A stretch of 59,128 bases of DNA from an uncultured Marivita sp. (GTDB lineage: Bacteria > Pseudomonadota > Alphaproteobacteria > Rhodobacterales > Rhodobacteraceae): positions 1 to 59,128 of the forward strand of contig CANNCS010000009.1 in the NCBI GenBank assembly GCA_947503115.1. The letters are read 5' to 3'. The first letter of the stretch is position 1. Each line of letters opens with the position of its first letter. The notes beneath the pieces are model-generated. The model was given only the letters and a program-made list of their open reading frames with translations. It was not told the DNA's origin and did not search any database. Of this stretch, positions 44,710 to 54,541 are shown piece after piece. Made by a program: the position numbers and the translations under genes.

Positions 44710-46005
44710 ATGTCTGACACCTCTAAAAACGCGACACTGACGATTGGCGATAGCTCATACGAGCTGCCGATCTACACTCCGACTGCCGGACCGGATGTGA
44801 TCGACATCCGAAAGCTGTACGGCCAAGCGGGCGTGTTCACTTACGATCCCGGCTTTACTTCGACCGCGGCGTGCGACAGCACGATCACCTTCATCGACGG
44901 AGATGAGGGCGTCCTGCTTCACCGGGGCTACCCGATCGACCAACTGGCGGCGAAATCGCATTACCTAGAAGTCTGCTATCTGTTGCTTTACGGGGAGCTG
45001 CCGTCTGCGGCAGAGCTTGAGCATTTCGAGAGCACGATCACCCGTCACACGATGATCCACGAGCAGATGCACAACTTCTTCCGTGGGTTCCGCCGCGATG
45101 CGCACCCGATGGCCACTATGGTTGGCGTCGTTGGCGCAATGTCAGCGTTCTATCACGACTCCACCGACATTTCCGATCCGCTCCAGCGTGAAATCGCGTC
45201 GCACCGTTTGATCGCCAAGATGCCGACCATCGCTGCTATGGCGTATAAATACTCAATCGGTCAGCCGTTCGTGTATCCGCGCAACGATCTGGATTACGCA
45301 GCGAACTTCCTGCACATGTGCTTTGCGGTTCCGGCCGAAGAATACGTCGTCGATCCAATCATGGCCCGCGCCATGGACCGCATCTTCACGCTACATGCCG
45401 ATCACGAGCAAAACGCATCGACCTCGACCGTACGTCTGGCATCGTCTTCGGGTGCCAATCCGTTCGCCTGTATCGCGGCTGGTATCGCCTGCCTTTGGGG
45501 TCCTGCGCACGGTGGCGCAAACCAGGCTTGCCTTGAAATGCTTAAGGAAATCGGCACACCCGACCGCATTCCTGAATTCATCGCCCGTGCAAAAGACAAG
45601 AACGATCCGTTCCGCCTGATGGGCTTTGGCCACCGTGTTTACAAAAACTTCGACCCGCGTGCGACTGTGATGAAGCAGTCGGCCGACGAAGTGCTGGACC
45701 TGCTGGGCGTCGAAAACAATCCGATCCTCGCAACTGCGAAGGAACTGGAGAAAGCTGCGCTTGCAGATGCGTATTTCTCGGAGAAGAAGCTGTTCCCGAA
45801 TGTGGACTTCTATTCGGGTGTCATCCTCGAAGCGATGGGTTTCCCGACCTCGATGTTCACGCCGATCTTTGCGCTGAGCCGGACTGTTGGCTGGATTTCG
45901 CAGTGGAAAGAACAGCTTGCCGATCCGCAGATGAAAATCGGTCGTCCGCGCCAGCTTTACCAAGGTGAAACTTTGCGCGACTATGTCGATATCGAAAAGC
46001 GTTAA
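44710..46005 (+). CDS. gltA: Citrate synthase (type II, hexameric)
   Basis: 431 residues. Has the regulatory-type N-terminal beta domain, and catalytic-site segments [16 protein letters not shown] (His) and [18 protein letters not shown] (His), with D in [10 protein letters not shown]. Condenses acetyl-CoA and oxaloacetate. Followed by a strong terminator; separate from gltX by 84 bases, where TTGACG-17-TTTCTA could be a weak promoter. Confidence 0.98.
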   Translation: MSDTSKNATLTIGDSSYELPIYTPTAGPDVIDIRKLYGQAGVFTYDPGFTSTAACDSTITFIDGDEGVLLHRGYPIDQLAAKSHYLEVCYLLLYGELPSAAELEHFESTITRHTMIHEQMHNFFRGFRRDAHPMATMVGVVGAMSAFYHDSTDISDPLQREIASHRLIAKMPTIAAMAYKYSIGQPFVYPRNDLDYAANFLHMCFAVPAEEYVVDPIMARAMDRIFTLHADHEQNASTSTVRLASSSGANPFACIAAGIACLWGPAHGGANQACLEMLKEIGTPDRIPEFIARAKDKNDPFRLMGFGHRVYKNFDPRATVMKQSADEVLDLLGVENNPILATAKELEKAALADAYFSEKKLFPNVDFYSGVILEAMGFPTSMFTPIFALSRTVGWISQWKEQLADPQMKIGRPRQLYQGETLRDYVDIEKR

Positions 46006-46016
46006 TTTTTAAGGAA

Positions 46017-46040
46017 AGGCCGCCTTCGGGCGGCCTTTTT
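46017..46040 (+). terminator. gltA terminator immediately before a GNAT gene
   Basis: AGGCCGCC-TTCG-GGCGGCCT followed by TTTTT. The next ATG is 4 bases after the T-run, an unusually tight fit. Confidence 0.93.
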
Positions 46041-46043
46041 CGT

Positions 46044-46553
46044 ATGACCCATTTAAAGACCAAACGGCTGCTTCTTCGAAAGGCGCGGATCGCGGATCTG
46101 GATGATCTCCATGCGGTCTATGGCGACCCGCTGGTTATGCGATATTGGTCTACGCCTCCACATGACAACATCGCCCTGACCCGCCGCAATCTGAAGCGAA
46201 TGATCGCTGCGTCGGAACCAGTGGTCACCTATTTCGTCATAGAACGCGGTGGCCATGCAATTGGCTGCGCTGGCGTGCATATGGGCGACGAAGTCGGGTT
46301 TCTGCTGCGGTCGGACCATTGGCAACAGGGGCTGATGTCAGAAGCGCTGGGAGCGCTGATCCCATACTTTTTTGAAGAGCTGCGCTACCCGCAACTAACA
46401 GCAGATGCAGATCCGATGAACGCGGCCTCGGTGGCGACGCTTTTGGCTGCAGGATTCGTTAAAACGGGCGAGGCAAAGAACACGTTCTGCGTGGACGGTG
46501 TTTGGTCGGACAGCGCCTATTTCACACTTAAACCGGAACGTCCGGCGGCCTAG
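46044..46553 (+). CDS. GNAT-family acetyltransferase (RimJ/RimL-like)
   Basis: 169 residues beginning MTHLKTKRLLLRKAR, as RimJ/RimL-type N-acetyltransferases do, with EVGFLLRSDHWQQGLMSEALGALIPYFF as the acetyl-CoA binding region. Substrate unknown. No Shine-Dalgarno sequence lies next to the ATG; AAGGAAAGG lies 5' of the terminator hairpin instead. Confidence 0.88.
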   Translation: MTHLKTKRLLLRKARIADLDDLHAVYGDPLVMRYWSTPPHDNIALTRRNLKRMIAASEPVVTYFVIERGGHAIGCAGVHMGDEVGFLLRSDHWQQGLMSEALGALIPYFFEELRYPQLTADADPMNAASVATLLAAGFVKTGEAKNTFCVDGVWSDSAYFTLKPERPAA

Positions 46554-46589
46554 GCCGAACCTGTTGGTCCGGCCTTTCCGATTTTAACC

Positions 46590-47366
46590 TTAGCGACCTT
46601 CGTACTGCGCCGGACGCTTTTCAAGGAACGCAATCACGCCTTCTTTGAAATCGCGGGTTTGACCGCATTGGCCTTGCAGCTTGGCTTCCAGCGCGAGTTG
46701 CTCTTCCAAGTTGTTGTCAAACGACCCACGAATGGATTGTTTAACTCGCTGGTAGGCGGCCGTCGGCCCCTTTGCCAGATGCAGCGCACGGGATTTCCAA
46801 TGGTCAACAAAACGCGCATCAGGCACCGCCTCGTAGATCATGCCCCAGTCATCGGCTTGGCGCGCCGTGATCTTGTCCGCGAACAATGCAGCGCCCATCG
46901 CCTTGGCCAAGCCCATCTGCCGCGGAAGATAATAAGTTCCGCCCGCATCAGGGATAAGGCCAATCCGGGTGAAGGCTTGCAGGAAAAAGGCGGACTCAGT
47001 GGCGATGACCACATCCGCCGCCAGAGCGAGATTGGCCCCTGCCCCGGCAGCAGCGCCATTGACCGCGGTGATGGTGGGAACTGGGCAGTCGAAAATCGCC
47101 CGCAGCATCGGCACGTATTCGTCCCGCAATGTGCGTTCCAGATCAAGATTGGCCGCGTTCGCACGGTCGCCCAGATCCTGTCCCGAGCAGAAGGATTTGC
47201 CCTCGCCCGTCAACACGACCACGCGCGCGGACTTACCGCCCTCAAGAACTGCATCGGTGATCTCTGCCCGCATCTGGGTGTTGAGGGCGTTCATCACCTC
47301 GGGACGGTTCAAGGTGACCGTGGCAATGTCGTCGGTGATGTCAAAGGTGATGGTCTCGTAATTCAT
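46590..47366 (-). CDS. Enoyl-CoA hydratase/isomerase, PaaG-like
   Basis: 258-residue crotonase. Has GKSFCSGQDLGDR and GAAAGAGANLALAADVVIA (oxyanion hole), and FTRIGLIPDAGGTYYLPR. The D/Q-DL and LIPDAGGT patterns match PaaG (ring-1,2-epoxyphenylacetyl-CoA isomerase), but no other paa genes are present, so I keep it general. The start is MNYETITFDI (47366). It follows ccmH by 73 bases on the same strand. Confidence 0.9.
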   Translation of the reverse strand: MNYETITFDITDDIATVTLNRPEVMNALNTQMRAEITDAVLEGGKSARVVVLTGEGKSFCSGQDLGDRANAANLDLERTLRDEYVPMLRAIFDCPVPTITAVNGAAAGAGANLALAADVVIATESAFFLQAFTRIGLIPDAGGTYYLPRQMGLAKAMGAALFADKITARQADDWGMIYEAVPDARFVDHWKSRALHLAKGPTAAYQRVKQSIRGSFDNNLEEQLALEAKLQGQCGQTRDFKEGVIAFLEKRPAQYEGR

Positions 47367-47439
47367 GCGCCGGGCACTCCTGCTTCTGCTTGCGGCATCA
47401 AACACACAAGCACCCGGTTTGGCAAAGCCCAACGCGGCG

Positions 47440-47931
47440 TCACGAATCCTTGAGGATTTCCTTGAGCCGTGCCGCTTCGTCTTCGGACAGGCCCGTTTCT
47501 GCCGGCGCAGCGGCGGATGCGCGGCCCCGGACATAGACCACGCCAACCCCAAGGGCGAGCAAGAACAAGGCTGGTCCAGACAGCCAAAGGATCAAGTTCC
47601 AGCCATCAGTGCGCGGTTTGAGCAGCACAAATTCACCATATCGCGCGACAAGGTATTCCAGCACCTGTTCATCACTGTCGCCTGCCACCAGCCGTTCGCG
47701 TACGACAAGGCGCAGCTCCCGTGCGAGGTCGGCGTTGGATTCGTCGATGCTTTCGTTTTGGCACACCACGCAACGCAGGCCCTTGGAAAGCTCGCGCGCG
47801 CGGTTCTCGAGCACCGGATCATCCAGTACTTCGTCGGGTTGGACCGCGACGGCCGGAGATGCGATGGGGATCACCATCGCAAGACACAGGATCAGGGCCA
47901 GAAGCCGCACTGTGTTCCAGAGACCTGTCAT
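47440..47931 (-). CDS. ccmH: Cytochrome c maturation protein CcmH
   Basis: 163 residues with a signal peptide, the redox motif LRCVVCQNESIDESNADLA and one C-terminal membrane helix (LILWLSGPALFLLALGVGVVYV). It reduces apocytochrome c cysteines for haem attachment. The start (MTGLWNTVRLL, 47931) overlaps the ccmF stop by 4 bases. CcmI is not in this position. Confidence 0.96.
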   Translation of the reverse strand: MTGLWNTVRLLALILCLAMVIPIASPAVAVQPDEVLDDPVLENRARELSKGLRCVVCQNESIDESNADLARELRLVVRERLVAGDSDEQVLEYLVARYGEFVLLKPRTDGWNLILWLSGPALFLLALGVGVVYVRGRASAAAPAETGLSEDEAARLKEILKDS

Positions 47932-49898
47932 TCTGCCGGAACCCCCTGCGGTGTCGCTTGCCGCCGCGCGCCCCCCGCGGCCACGCGATAGCGTCGGTCT
48001 GTAAGTGACAGAACACCTCCAAGCGCCATCAGCAACGCGCCTGCCCAAATCCAGTTCGCCAGCGGTTTCACATAGGTGCGCACCACCCAGCCACCGTCGT
48101 TCTGTTGGTCACCGATCACCACGTAAAGGTCCCGCAGGAAGCGATAATCAATCGCGGCTTCGGTTGTCGGCATTTGAGCCACTGGATAGTTGCGCTTTTC
48201 CGGGTGGAGAACCGCGATCTGTTCACCGTCACGACGAACAGTCACATCACCCATGGTGGAAAAGTAGTTTGGTCCACGAACTTGGTTGACGGCGGTGAGT
48301 TCAATTTCGAATTCGCCAACCTGGAACGGCTCCCCGATCTGTGCGACGCGAATGTCTTCTTCCTGCCAGGCCATAAGCCCCGCAATACCGACCATCGTGA
48401 TACCGAACCCGATATGTGCTGTCGCCTTGCCCCAGTCAGAGCGTGGCAGGCGCAGCAGACGCGACAGGTCGCGCGTCTGGCCCGTACGGTTGATCAGATC
48501 CACCACGGCGCCAGAGATCACCCAAGTCGCTAGGAAGACGCCCACAGGTCCAAGCAAGCTGGTGCCTGTCTGCATGGTCCAGAACAGCCCCATAAGCAGC
48601 ACACTCAGGATAAACGCAGGCGTAAGCTGCTTGATCGCACGGTCCAGTTTGGCCCGCTTCCAGCTAAGCATCGACCCAAGAGGCAAGAGCAGGCCCAACA
48701 CGACCATAAATGGTGTAAACGCCATGTTGAAGAAAGGTGGTCCGACGCTCAGCTTGGTATCGAAGAACATTTCGGCCACGACCGGCCACATGGTGCCCAC
48801 GAAGACGACAAAGCAGCTGACTGCAAGGATCACGTTGTTTGCCACCAATGCGCTTTCACGACTGGCCACACCGAAGACGCCCTTGGCCTCCATCGCGGTC
48901 GCGCGGAATGCGTAAAGCGTGAGCGCGCCACCGGTAAAGAACACCATGATCATCAGGATGAACACGCCGCGTTCGGGGTCATTGGCAAAGGCATGCACCG
49001 ACGTCAGCAAACCCGAACGGACGATGAACGTGCCGATCAGCGAGAACCCAAAGGCAAGGATGGCCAGCAAGATGGTCCAGCTCTTCAATGCTTCGCGCTT
49101 TTCCACCACGATGGCTGAGTGCAGCAAAGCGGCGGCAAGCAGCCATGGCATGAAAGACGCGTTCTCAACTGGGTCCCAGAACCAGAAACCGCCCCAACCG
49201 AGCTCGTAGTAGGCCCACCACGACCCCAGCGCGATGCCGATCGTCAGGAAGACCCAAGCGGCCAATGTCCACGGACGCACCCAACGCCCCCAAGCCGCAT
49301 CGACGCGCCCTTCAATCAGGGCTGCCACGGCAAAGCTGAAGCAGATGCTAAGACCAACATAGCCAAGATAGAGGAAGGGCGGGTGGAAGGCCAAACCCGG
49401 GTCTTGTAGCAGCGGGTTAAGATCCTGCCCGTCAAAAGGCGGCACAACAAGGCGCAGAAACGGGTTGGACGTGAAGATGATGAAGGCAAAAAACGCAACA
49501 GCAACAGCGGATTGAACCGCCAGAACACGAGCGCGCAAAGTTGGCGGCAGGCCCTTACCGAACCACGCGGCCATCGCGCCGAACAGTGTCAGGATCAACA
49601 CCCAAAGGAGCATTGACCCCTCGTGGTTCCCCCAGACGCCACTGATTTTGTAGAGCATTGGCTTTGCCGAATGGCTGTTAAGCCAGACAAGCCGCAGCGA
49701 GAAATCCGAGGTCACAAAGGCATAGGTCAGTGCCGCAAAGGCAAAGGCCGTAAGCAGGAATTGCACCGTCGCCGCCGGTTCTGCCACAGCCATCCAACCG
49801 GGCCAGCGTTTGTGCGCCCCCACCAGAGGCACAATGGATTGCACGATCGCGACGAGGAACGCGAGGATGAGGGCGAAATGACCGAGTTCTGTAACCAT
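47928..49898 (-). CDS. ccmF: Haem lyase CcmF
   Basis: 656 residues, about 14-15 membrane helices. The WWD domain WGGFWFWDPVENASFMPWL is present, as are conserved His residues flanking it. Ligates haem to apocytochrome c in the periplasm with CcmH. The start is MVTELGHFALILA (49898); 12 upstream residues look non-coding. ccmE, which often precedes it, is replaced here by the holin gene 119 bases upstream. Confidence 0.97.
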   Translation of the reverse strand: MVTELGHFALILAFLVAIVQSIVPLVGAHKRWPGWMAVAEPAATVQFLLTAFAFAALTYAFVTSDFSLRLVWLNSHSAKPMLYKISGVWGNHEGSMLLWVLILTLFGAMAAWFGKGLPPTLRARVLAVQSAVAVAFFAFIIFTSNPFLRLVVPPFDGQDLNPLLQDPGLAFHPPFLYLGYVGLSICFSFAVAALIEGRVDAAWGRWVRPWTLAAWVFLTIGIALGSWWAYYELGWGGFWFWDPVENASFMPWLLAAALLHSAIVVEKREALKSWTILLAILAFGFSLIGTFIVRSGLLTSVHAFANDPERGVFILMIMVFFTGGALTLYAFRATAMEAKGVFGVASRESALVANNVILAVSCFVVFVGTMWPVVAEMFFDTKLSVGPPFFNMAFTPFMVVLGLLLPLGSMLSWKRAKLDRAIKQLTPAFILSVLLMGLFWTMQTGTSLLGPVGVFLATWVISGAVVDLINRTGQTRDLSRLLRLPRSDWGKATAHIGFGITMVGIAGLMAWQEEDIRVAQIGEPFQVGEFEIELTAVNQVRGPNYFSTMGDVTVRRDGEQIAVLHPEKRNYPVAQMPTTEAAIDYRFLRDLYVVIGDQQNDGGWVVRTYVKPLANWIWAGALLMALGGVLSLTDRRYRVAAGGARRQATPQGVPAE

Positions 49899-50017
49899 AT
49901 GACAGAGTATAGGCGCCACACTGGGCACGGCCAATGCGTTTCGTCACTTTGGTCGGTTCACATTGTCGCGGGTTTTTGTCGTTGGAAAAGCCGGGCGTAA
50001 AGATGCATCCGCAACGC

Positions 50018-50542
50018 TTAGCGGCGCAGTTGCATCCAGTCCTCAAGCGCAGCGTTACCGTCTGCGTGTGGCTCTTGCTCTGGGGCGGCGGTGTCCGGTG
50101 GGGACGGTCGATCAGGTGCGGACCGCGCCATGTGTTCGACAAGCTGACGTTGAAACTCTTGCCCCTTGGCCTGATGCCGCGCGCCGAAATAAAAACTTAC
50201 GATTGCCCCTAACAGCCACCAAAGCGGCTCTGGCACCAATGCCAACCCTACCATGCGGGCAGAAAACCAATCCGGGTCCAGCATGGCAGACACAAAAAGG
50301 CCCAGTGTGCCCAATGCTAGTGCCGGACGTGGCACACGGTTAAGCGCGTCCATCACCCGATCGAAGTAACCCCGCTGCGGGGCATAGAACTCTGCAGCGA
50401 ACTGGGTAAGCGATGCGCCATACCGGTCGTAGCCCCTCTGCGCCTCTGCTTCGGCGTTCGGACGGAACACTTCGACCGTGTCGCGAACCACATTGCGGCC
50501 TGATCCGAAGACCAGTGAAAACATCTGTTCAATCAGTCCCAT
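50018..50542 (-). CDS. Holin-family protein (3TM)
   Basis: 174 residues. A central hydrophobic part has two strong segments (PALALGTLGLFVSAMLDPDWF; ALVPEPLWWLLGAIVSFYFGAR) in the style of the 3TM holins (PF11351-like). The N-terminal GLIEQMFSLVFGSGRNVVRDT and C-terminal polar tail fit the alphaproteobacterial gene transfer agent release holin. It overlaps the endolysin by 10 bases. Holins form pores so that the endolysin reaches the wall. Confidence 0.8.
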   Translation of the reverse strand: MGLIEQMFSLVFGSGRNVVRDTVEVFRPNAEAEAQRGYDRYGASLTQFAAEFYAPQRGYFDRVMDALNRVPRPALALGTLGLFVSAMLDPDWFSARMVGLALVPEPLWWLLGAIVSFYFGARHQAKGQEFQRQLVEHMARSAPDRPSPPDTAAPEQEPHADGNAALEDWMQLRR

Positions 50543-51156
50543 TGGCCTACCCTTTTGCGGAATGCCGCCTCGCTCAGATGATATCGGGGCGCGATGAATG
50601 CCTCGGCCCGCGTGATCCACCCACCCTTTCCTCCTGCCCGGCTGCGCGCGTATTTGCGGCTTGCCGGTCGACGGTCGGCCAGATCGAAGTAATAGTTCCG
50701 CCGTTCGATCCCGTAGGCATCGACGATGTGGTCAGGGGCGCTGGCGTGTGCGCGCGCGGTCGCAGCAATGGTCTTTGGGCCAATGGCACCGTCAACTGTG
50801 ATGTCGTATCCCATCTTGCCCAAAAGGCGTTGCAGGATCTTCACCGCATTGCCACCAGCGTTCACATACATGTCGAACACCGTCGGGTGCAGTGGTTCCG
50901 GCAGGTCAGCTATACGCGGACGCGCGAAGTAATGGTCGACAAAGATATCGATCGCCTGTTGTTGGGTCAGGCGGCGCACGTCCGCTTGCGTCACCTGACC
51001 ATCCCCCGTCAGATCAAGGCCCAGACGGCGCATCGTGTGGATTGTAACCCCGTGGTTTGTCGCACCACCGGGATCATCGGGGTCATTCACATAGCCGCCC
51101 TCGCGGGCGACGATTTCGCGTGCGATTGTCCGCACCCTGTGGTTCTGCCCGTCCAT
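50533..51156 (-). CDS. GH108-family peptidoglycan hydrolase (endolysin)
   Basis: 207 residues of glycoside hydrolase 108. The catalytic start is EIVAREGGYVNDPDDPGGATNHGVT, where the first Glu is the likely acid, and the C-terminal part has DGAIGPKTIAATARA. It cleaves peptidoglycan between MurNAc and GlcNAc. The start is ATG at 51156 (MDGQNHRV), with a G-rich upstream; a longer reading adds 18 residues. Paired with the holin, it resembles the gene transfer agent lysis pair of Rhodobacter capsulatus. Confidence 0.88.
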   Translation of the reverse strand: MDGQNHRVRTIAREIVAREGGYVNDPDDPGGATNHGVTIHTMRRLGLDLTGDGQVTQADVRRLTQQQAIDIFVDHYFARPRIADLPEPLHPTVFDMYVNAGGNAVKILQRLLGKMGYDITVDGAIGPKTIAATARAHASAPDHIVDAYGIERRNYYFDLADRRPASRKYARSRAGGKGGWITRAEAFIAPRYHLSEAAFRKRVGQWD

Positions 51157-51244
51157 GCGCCGCCCCCAATTGCTCCTTCGTGTAAAGACTGCGAAGCTGT
51201 GATTAACCAAAACTGAAAGCGGCGTACGGTGCAGGAGAAACAGC

Positions 51245-51694
51245 GTGGAACAAGCTGATATGAAAAATAAAACTGCGCGGGAGATTATTGACCACCTGAA
51301 CCTCCTGCCGCATCCCGAAGGCGGGCACTACCGCCAAACCTGGATCGCCGATGAGGCCGGACGGCCCTCGGGCACCTGCATCTATTTCCTGCTTGGCGCA
51401 GGCGAACGAAGCCATTGGCACAAGGTCGATGCCACCGAGATATGGCATCACTATGCCGGCGCACCGCTGATCCTGTCGCTGTCAGAAACCGACAATGGTC
51501 CAGCGAGGGATCATACCCTTGGACCGGATCTGTTCCATGGTCAGTCGCCGCAGATCATTGTTCCGCCGCACCATTGGCAAGCCGCGCGCAGCACCGGCGG
51601 TTGGACCTTGGTCGGATGTACGGTGAGCCCTGCGTTTCTTTTCGACGGGTTTCAATTGGCCCCGCCGGGGTTTGACATTCCCCGCGCCGATTGA
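51245..51694 (+). CDS. DUF985/cupin protein
   Basis: 149 residues, a cupin of the DUF985 type: LNLLPHPEGGHYRQTW, SHWHKVDATEIWHHYAG, and VPPHHWQAARS. The His residues suggest a metal site; substrate unknown. GTG start at 51245 is supported by AGGAG seven bases upstream; an ATG 5 codons on is an alternative. Followed by a thioesterase gene 12 bases on. Confidence 0.85.
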   Translation: MEQADMKNKTAREIIDHLNLLPHPEGGHYRQTWIADEAGRPSGTCIYFLLGAGERSHWHKVDATEIWHHYAGAPLILSLSETDNGPARDHTLGPDLFHGQSPQIIVPPHHWQAARSTGGWTLVGCTVSPAFLFDGFQLAPPGFDIPRAD

Positions 51695-51706
51695 CACTGA
51701 GCGCGC

Positions 51707-52198
51707 ATGACAACGCCTTACCTGACCCCGCTTTCACCTGACCAGCAACGCGCCTTTGGTGTGGTCGAACCATGGCCCCTTGCCATCGCGGACCGTGTGC
51801 GGTTTTCGGAGCTAGACCCACTGAACCATGTGAACAACGTCGCCTATCTGGTTTGGTTCGAAACCGCGCGGGTGACGTATTTCAAGCTTGTCGGCATCTC
51901 GAGTTACAAAGACGATGACAACGAACCCCGCATCGTGATCCGGCGCGGCGAAATGGACTGGCTGCAAGAAATGCGTGCGGATGAGAACTACGCGATCCTG
52001 TCGCGGGTGGTCAGCTACCGGAACACCAGTTTCACCATGCAACAAGAGATCTGGGCCGACGGCACAAAACGGGCGGCATTCACCTGCGTGATCGTGTTGT
52101 TGCAGCCCGATGGCAGTGGCCGGATGCCGATCCCGACCTATATCACCGAACATTTCCACACGGTTGACGGGGTGGAAAGGCGCGCCGATACAGCTTGA
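51707..52198 (+). CDS. Acyl-CoA thioesterase (4HBT fold)
   Basis: 163 residues, hotdog fold. The active-site segment is FSELDPLNHVNNVAYLVWFETARVTYF, in which the Asp is catalytic. Hydrolyses acyl-CoA of unknown chain. It follows the cupin gene closely and is convergent to pgi. Confidence 0.88.
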   Translation: MTTPYLTPLSPDQQRAFGVVEPWPLAIADRVRFSELDPLNHVNNVAYLVWFETARVTYFKLVGISSYKDDDNEPRIVIRRGEMDWLQEMRADENYAILSRVVSYRNTSFTMQQEIWADGTKRAAFTCVIVLLQPDGSGRMPIPTYITEHFHTVDGVERRADTA

Positions 52199-52274
52199 CC
52201 AAGCGCGTGCAAACGCGCTTGGAGACACGGTTTCAAAACGGCGTCGAAAGACGCTTCACAGCAACTTGCCCGCT

Positions 52275-53858
52275 TTATGAATAGCGTTTCACGTATCCCA
52301 AAAGGGCTTGCGTGCTGCCGTCTTTGCCGTCAGCCGGTGCATTGCCACTCACCAAGGGGCCAAGCGACGTTGCCAGTTCCTTGCCAAGCTCAACACCCCA
52401 CTGATCGAACGAGTTGATGCCAAGGATCACCCCTTCGACAAAAACCCGGTGTTCATAAAGAGCTATGATCTGACCCAACACTTCGGGCGTGAGTTTCGGC
52501 ATCATCAGGGTCGTTGACGGACGGTTTCCCGGGAACACCCGATGTCGCGCCTGACGTTCAAGTTCGTCACCGGACAGGCCTTTCTTGGCCATTATCGCGC
52601 GCGCTTCGTCCAGCGATCGACCCCGCATCAGTGCTTCGGATTGCGCCAGACAATTGGCGATCAGCAATTCGTGGTGGTGGCGGAGGTCGGCCTCGTGGCC
52701 TTCGGCTGCAACCATGAATTCACAAGGAACTACCCGCGTGCCTTGGTGGATGAGCTGGTAGAACGCATGCTGTCCATTTGTACCGGGTTCGCCCCAGACC
52801 ACGGGCCCCGAATTGACGGCCAAATTCGTGCCATCCATCGCGACCGATTTACCGTTACTCTCCATCTCAAGTTGCTGCAGATAGGCGGGCAGTCGGGACA
52901 GACGGTTGTCGTAGGGCAGAACCGCACGCGTCGTGTGGCCCAGCCCCTGATTGTGCCAGATACCGACAAGTGCAAGCAGTACCGGAAGGTTCTCGTGCAA
53001 GGCCGCAGAGCTGAAATGGAGGTCCATCGTCTGCCCGCCGCGCAAAAACGCGCGGAATCCGTCCGTTCCGATGGCGATCATCAGCGAAAGGCCAATCGGC
53101 CCCCACATGGAATACCGTCCACCGACCCAGTCCTCAAACCCCAGAACACGTTCAGAGGGGATGCCCCATTCTCCGGCAGCTTCAGCATTCGACGACAGCG
53201 CGATAAAGCGGCCATCGGTCGAAACACCGTTATCCTGCAACCACGCACGGGCCGTGCGGGCGTTGGTCATGGTCTCAATCGTGGTGAAGGTTTTGGACGC
53301 AACGATGAACAGCGTCTTTTCAGGGTCACATCCGCGCAACGTGTCGGCGATGTCGGCGGCGTCGACATTCGAAACGAAATGGCAGCGCGGCCCATCGCAA
53401 TATGGGGCAAGCGCGAGATACGCCATCGCGGGTCCAAGATCGGAACCGCCAATGCCAATATTGACCACATCAGTGATGTCCGACGCACGAACTTCGGTCG
53501 CGACACGTTCCATCCGTGTCAGCGTGTCCAGCACGTCGGGCATCACATCTTGCCCGTCGACCATAACCGGATCGCCATCCAGATTACGCAGCGCCGTGTG
53601 AAGGACCGCGCGGCCTTCGGTTTCGTTGATCTTGGCGCCTGCGAACATTGCATCGCGGCGCGCTTCGACATCCGCCGCTTGCGCCAACTGGATCAGCAGA
53701 TCGCGGGTGTCGGCGTCGATCTGCGTCTTGGAATAGTCAAAGAGCAGGTCCAAAGCCGTTACGCTATAGGCATTGGCGCGGTCTGAATCGGCGTCAAACA
53801 GCCCCAGAATGGACCGGTCACGGCCAGCTTCGGCTGCGGTTTTCAGGTCATCCCACAT
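52275..53858 (-). CDS. pgi: Glucose-6-phosphate isomerase
   Basis: 527 residues with [41 protein letters not shown] and [14 protein letters not shown]. Interconverts glucose-6-P and fructose-6-P. The start ([12 protein letters not shown]) lies 5 bases after the pgl stop. Third in zwf-pgl-pgi, which feeds the Entner-Doudoroff or pentose phosphate routes; edd and eda are elsewhere. Confidence 0.98.
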   Translation of the reverse strand: MWDDLKTAAEAGRDRSILGLFDADSDRANAYSVTALDLLFDYSKTQIDADTRDLLIQLAQAADVEARRDAMFAGAKINETEGRAVLHTALRNLDGDPVMVDGQDVMPDVLDTLTRMERVATEVRASDITDVVNIGIGGSDLGPAMAYLALAPYCDGPRCHFVSNVDAADIADTLRGCDPEKTLFIVASKTFTTIETMTNARTARAWLQDNGVSTDGRFIALSSNAEAAGEWGIPSERVLGFEDWVGGRYSMWGPIGLSLMIAIGTDGFRAFLRGGQTMDLHFSSAALHENLPVLLALVGIWHNQGLGHTTRAVLPYDNRLSRLPAYLQQLEMESNGKSVAMDGTNLAVNSGPVVWGEPGTNGQHAFYQLIHQGTRVVPCEFMVAAEGHEADLRHHHELLIANCLAQSEALMRGRSLDEARAIMAKKGLSGDELERQARHRVFPGNRPSTTLMMPKLTPEVLGQIIALYEHRVFVEGVILGINSFDQWGVELGKELATSLGPLVSGNAPADGKDGSTQALLGYVKRYS

Positions 53859-53863
53859 CTGTG

Positions 53864-54541
53864 TCACTCCGCCCAATGAACCGTTGCACCGTCAAGAACG
53901 GCGTTGATCGGCGCGTCTTCCGGCAGTTTGCCTCGCGCAGCCTCGAGCGTCGCACGCTTGTCCTGGCCAAGGATCAGCACATGCTTGCGTATCGCTTCGT
54001 TCAGCACCCGCGCGCTTAGCGTAATGCGCGGCTCGGGCGCGCCCGGTGCCCGCATCGGCACGAGAATCGGCGCGTGTGGATCGAGCGCTTTGTCCAACTG
54101 GTCAGCGCCTGGAAAGATCGATGCTGTGTGCATGTCGTTGCCCATGCCCAGCAGCACAACAGCCAGGGGCAGTTCATCGGCAATCTGCGACTCCAGTTCG
54201 GCCAAAACCTCTTCGGGTTCATGCGCAGGCACATAGAGCGGTAAAAGCCGCGCTTCAGCTGCGCGCTCCACCAAAAGACGTTCGCGCAGCAGACGCGTGT
54301 TTGATCGATCGCTGTCTTCGGGCACCCAGCGTTCATCGGTGAGCATCACATCCACACGGCTCCAGTCCAGATCGGCTGCGCACAGATCGTCAAACACCGG
54401 CCCCGGAGACGTGCCGCCGGGAACCGCCAGAACAACCCGTTCCTCATGGGTCAGAATTGTTCGCAGATCACCGGCCAGCTTGTTCGCAAGGTCCATCGCC
54501 AGCATTTCGCGGTCTGGATAGGTTTGAAAGTCATAGCTCAT
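53864..54541 (-). CDS. pgl: 6-phosphogluconolactonase
   Basis: 225 residues, DevB type. Has [55 protein letters not shown] (homologues have G-x-DGHTAS) and [10 protein letters not shown]. Hydrolyses 6-phosphogluconolactone. ATGA overlap with zwf. Confidence 0.96.
   Translation of the reverse strand: MSYDFQTYPDREMLAMDLANKLAGDLRTILTHEERVVLAVPGGTSPGPVFDDLCAADLDWSRVDVMLTDERWVPEDSDRSNTRLLRERLLVERAAEARLLPLYVPAHEPEEVLAELESQIADELPLAVVLLGMGNDMHTASIFPGADQLDKALDPHAPILVPMRAPGAPEPRITLSARVLNEAIRKHVLILGQDKRATLEAARGKLPEDAPINAVLDGATVHWAE

Noticed and set aside
50018..51156. A prophage
   Set aside because: Only lysis genes are present; no integrase, capsid, terminase or att repeats are visible nearby.
52542..53786. 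A 414-codon frame opposite pgi
   Set aside because: Shadow frame; pgi has all family motifs on the other strand.
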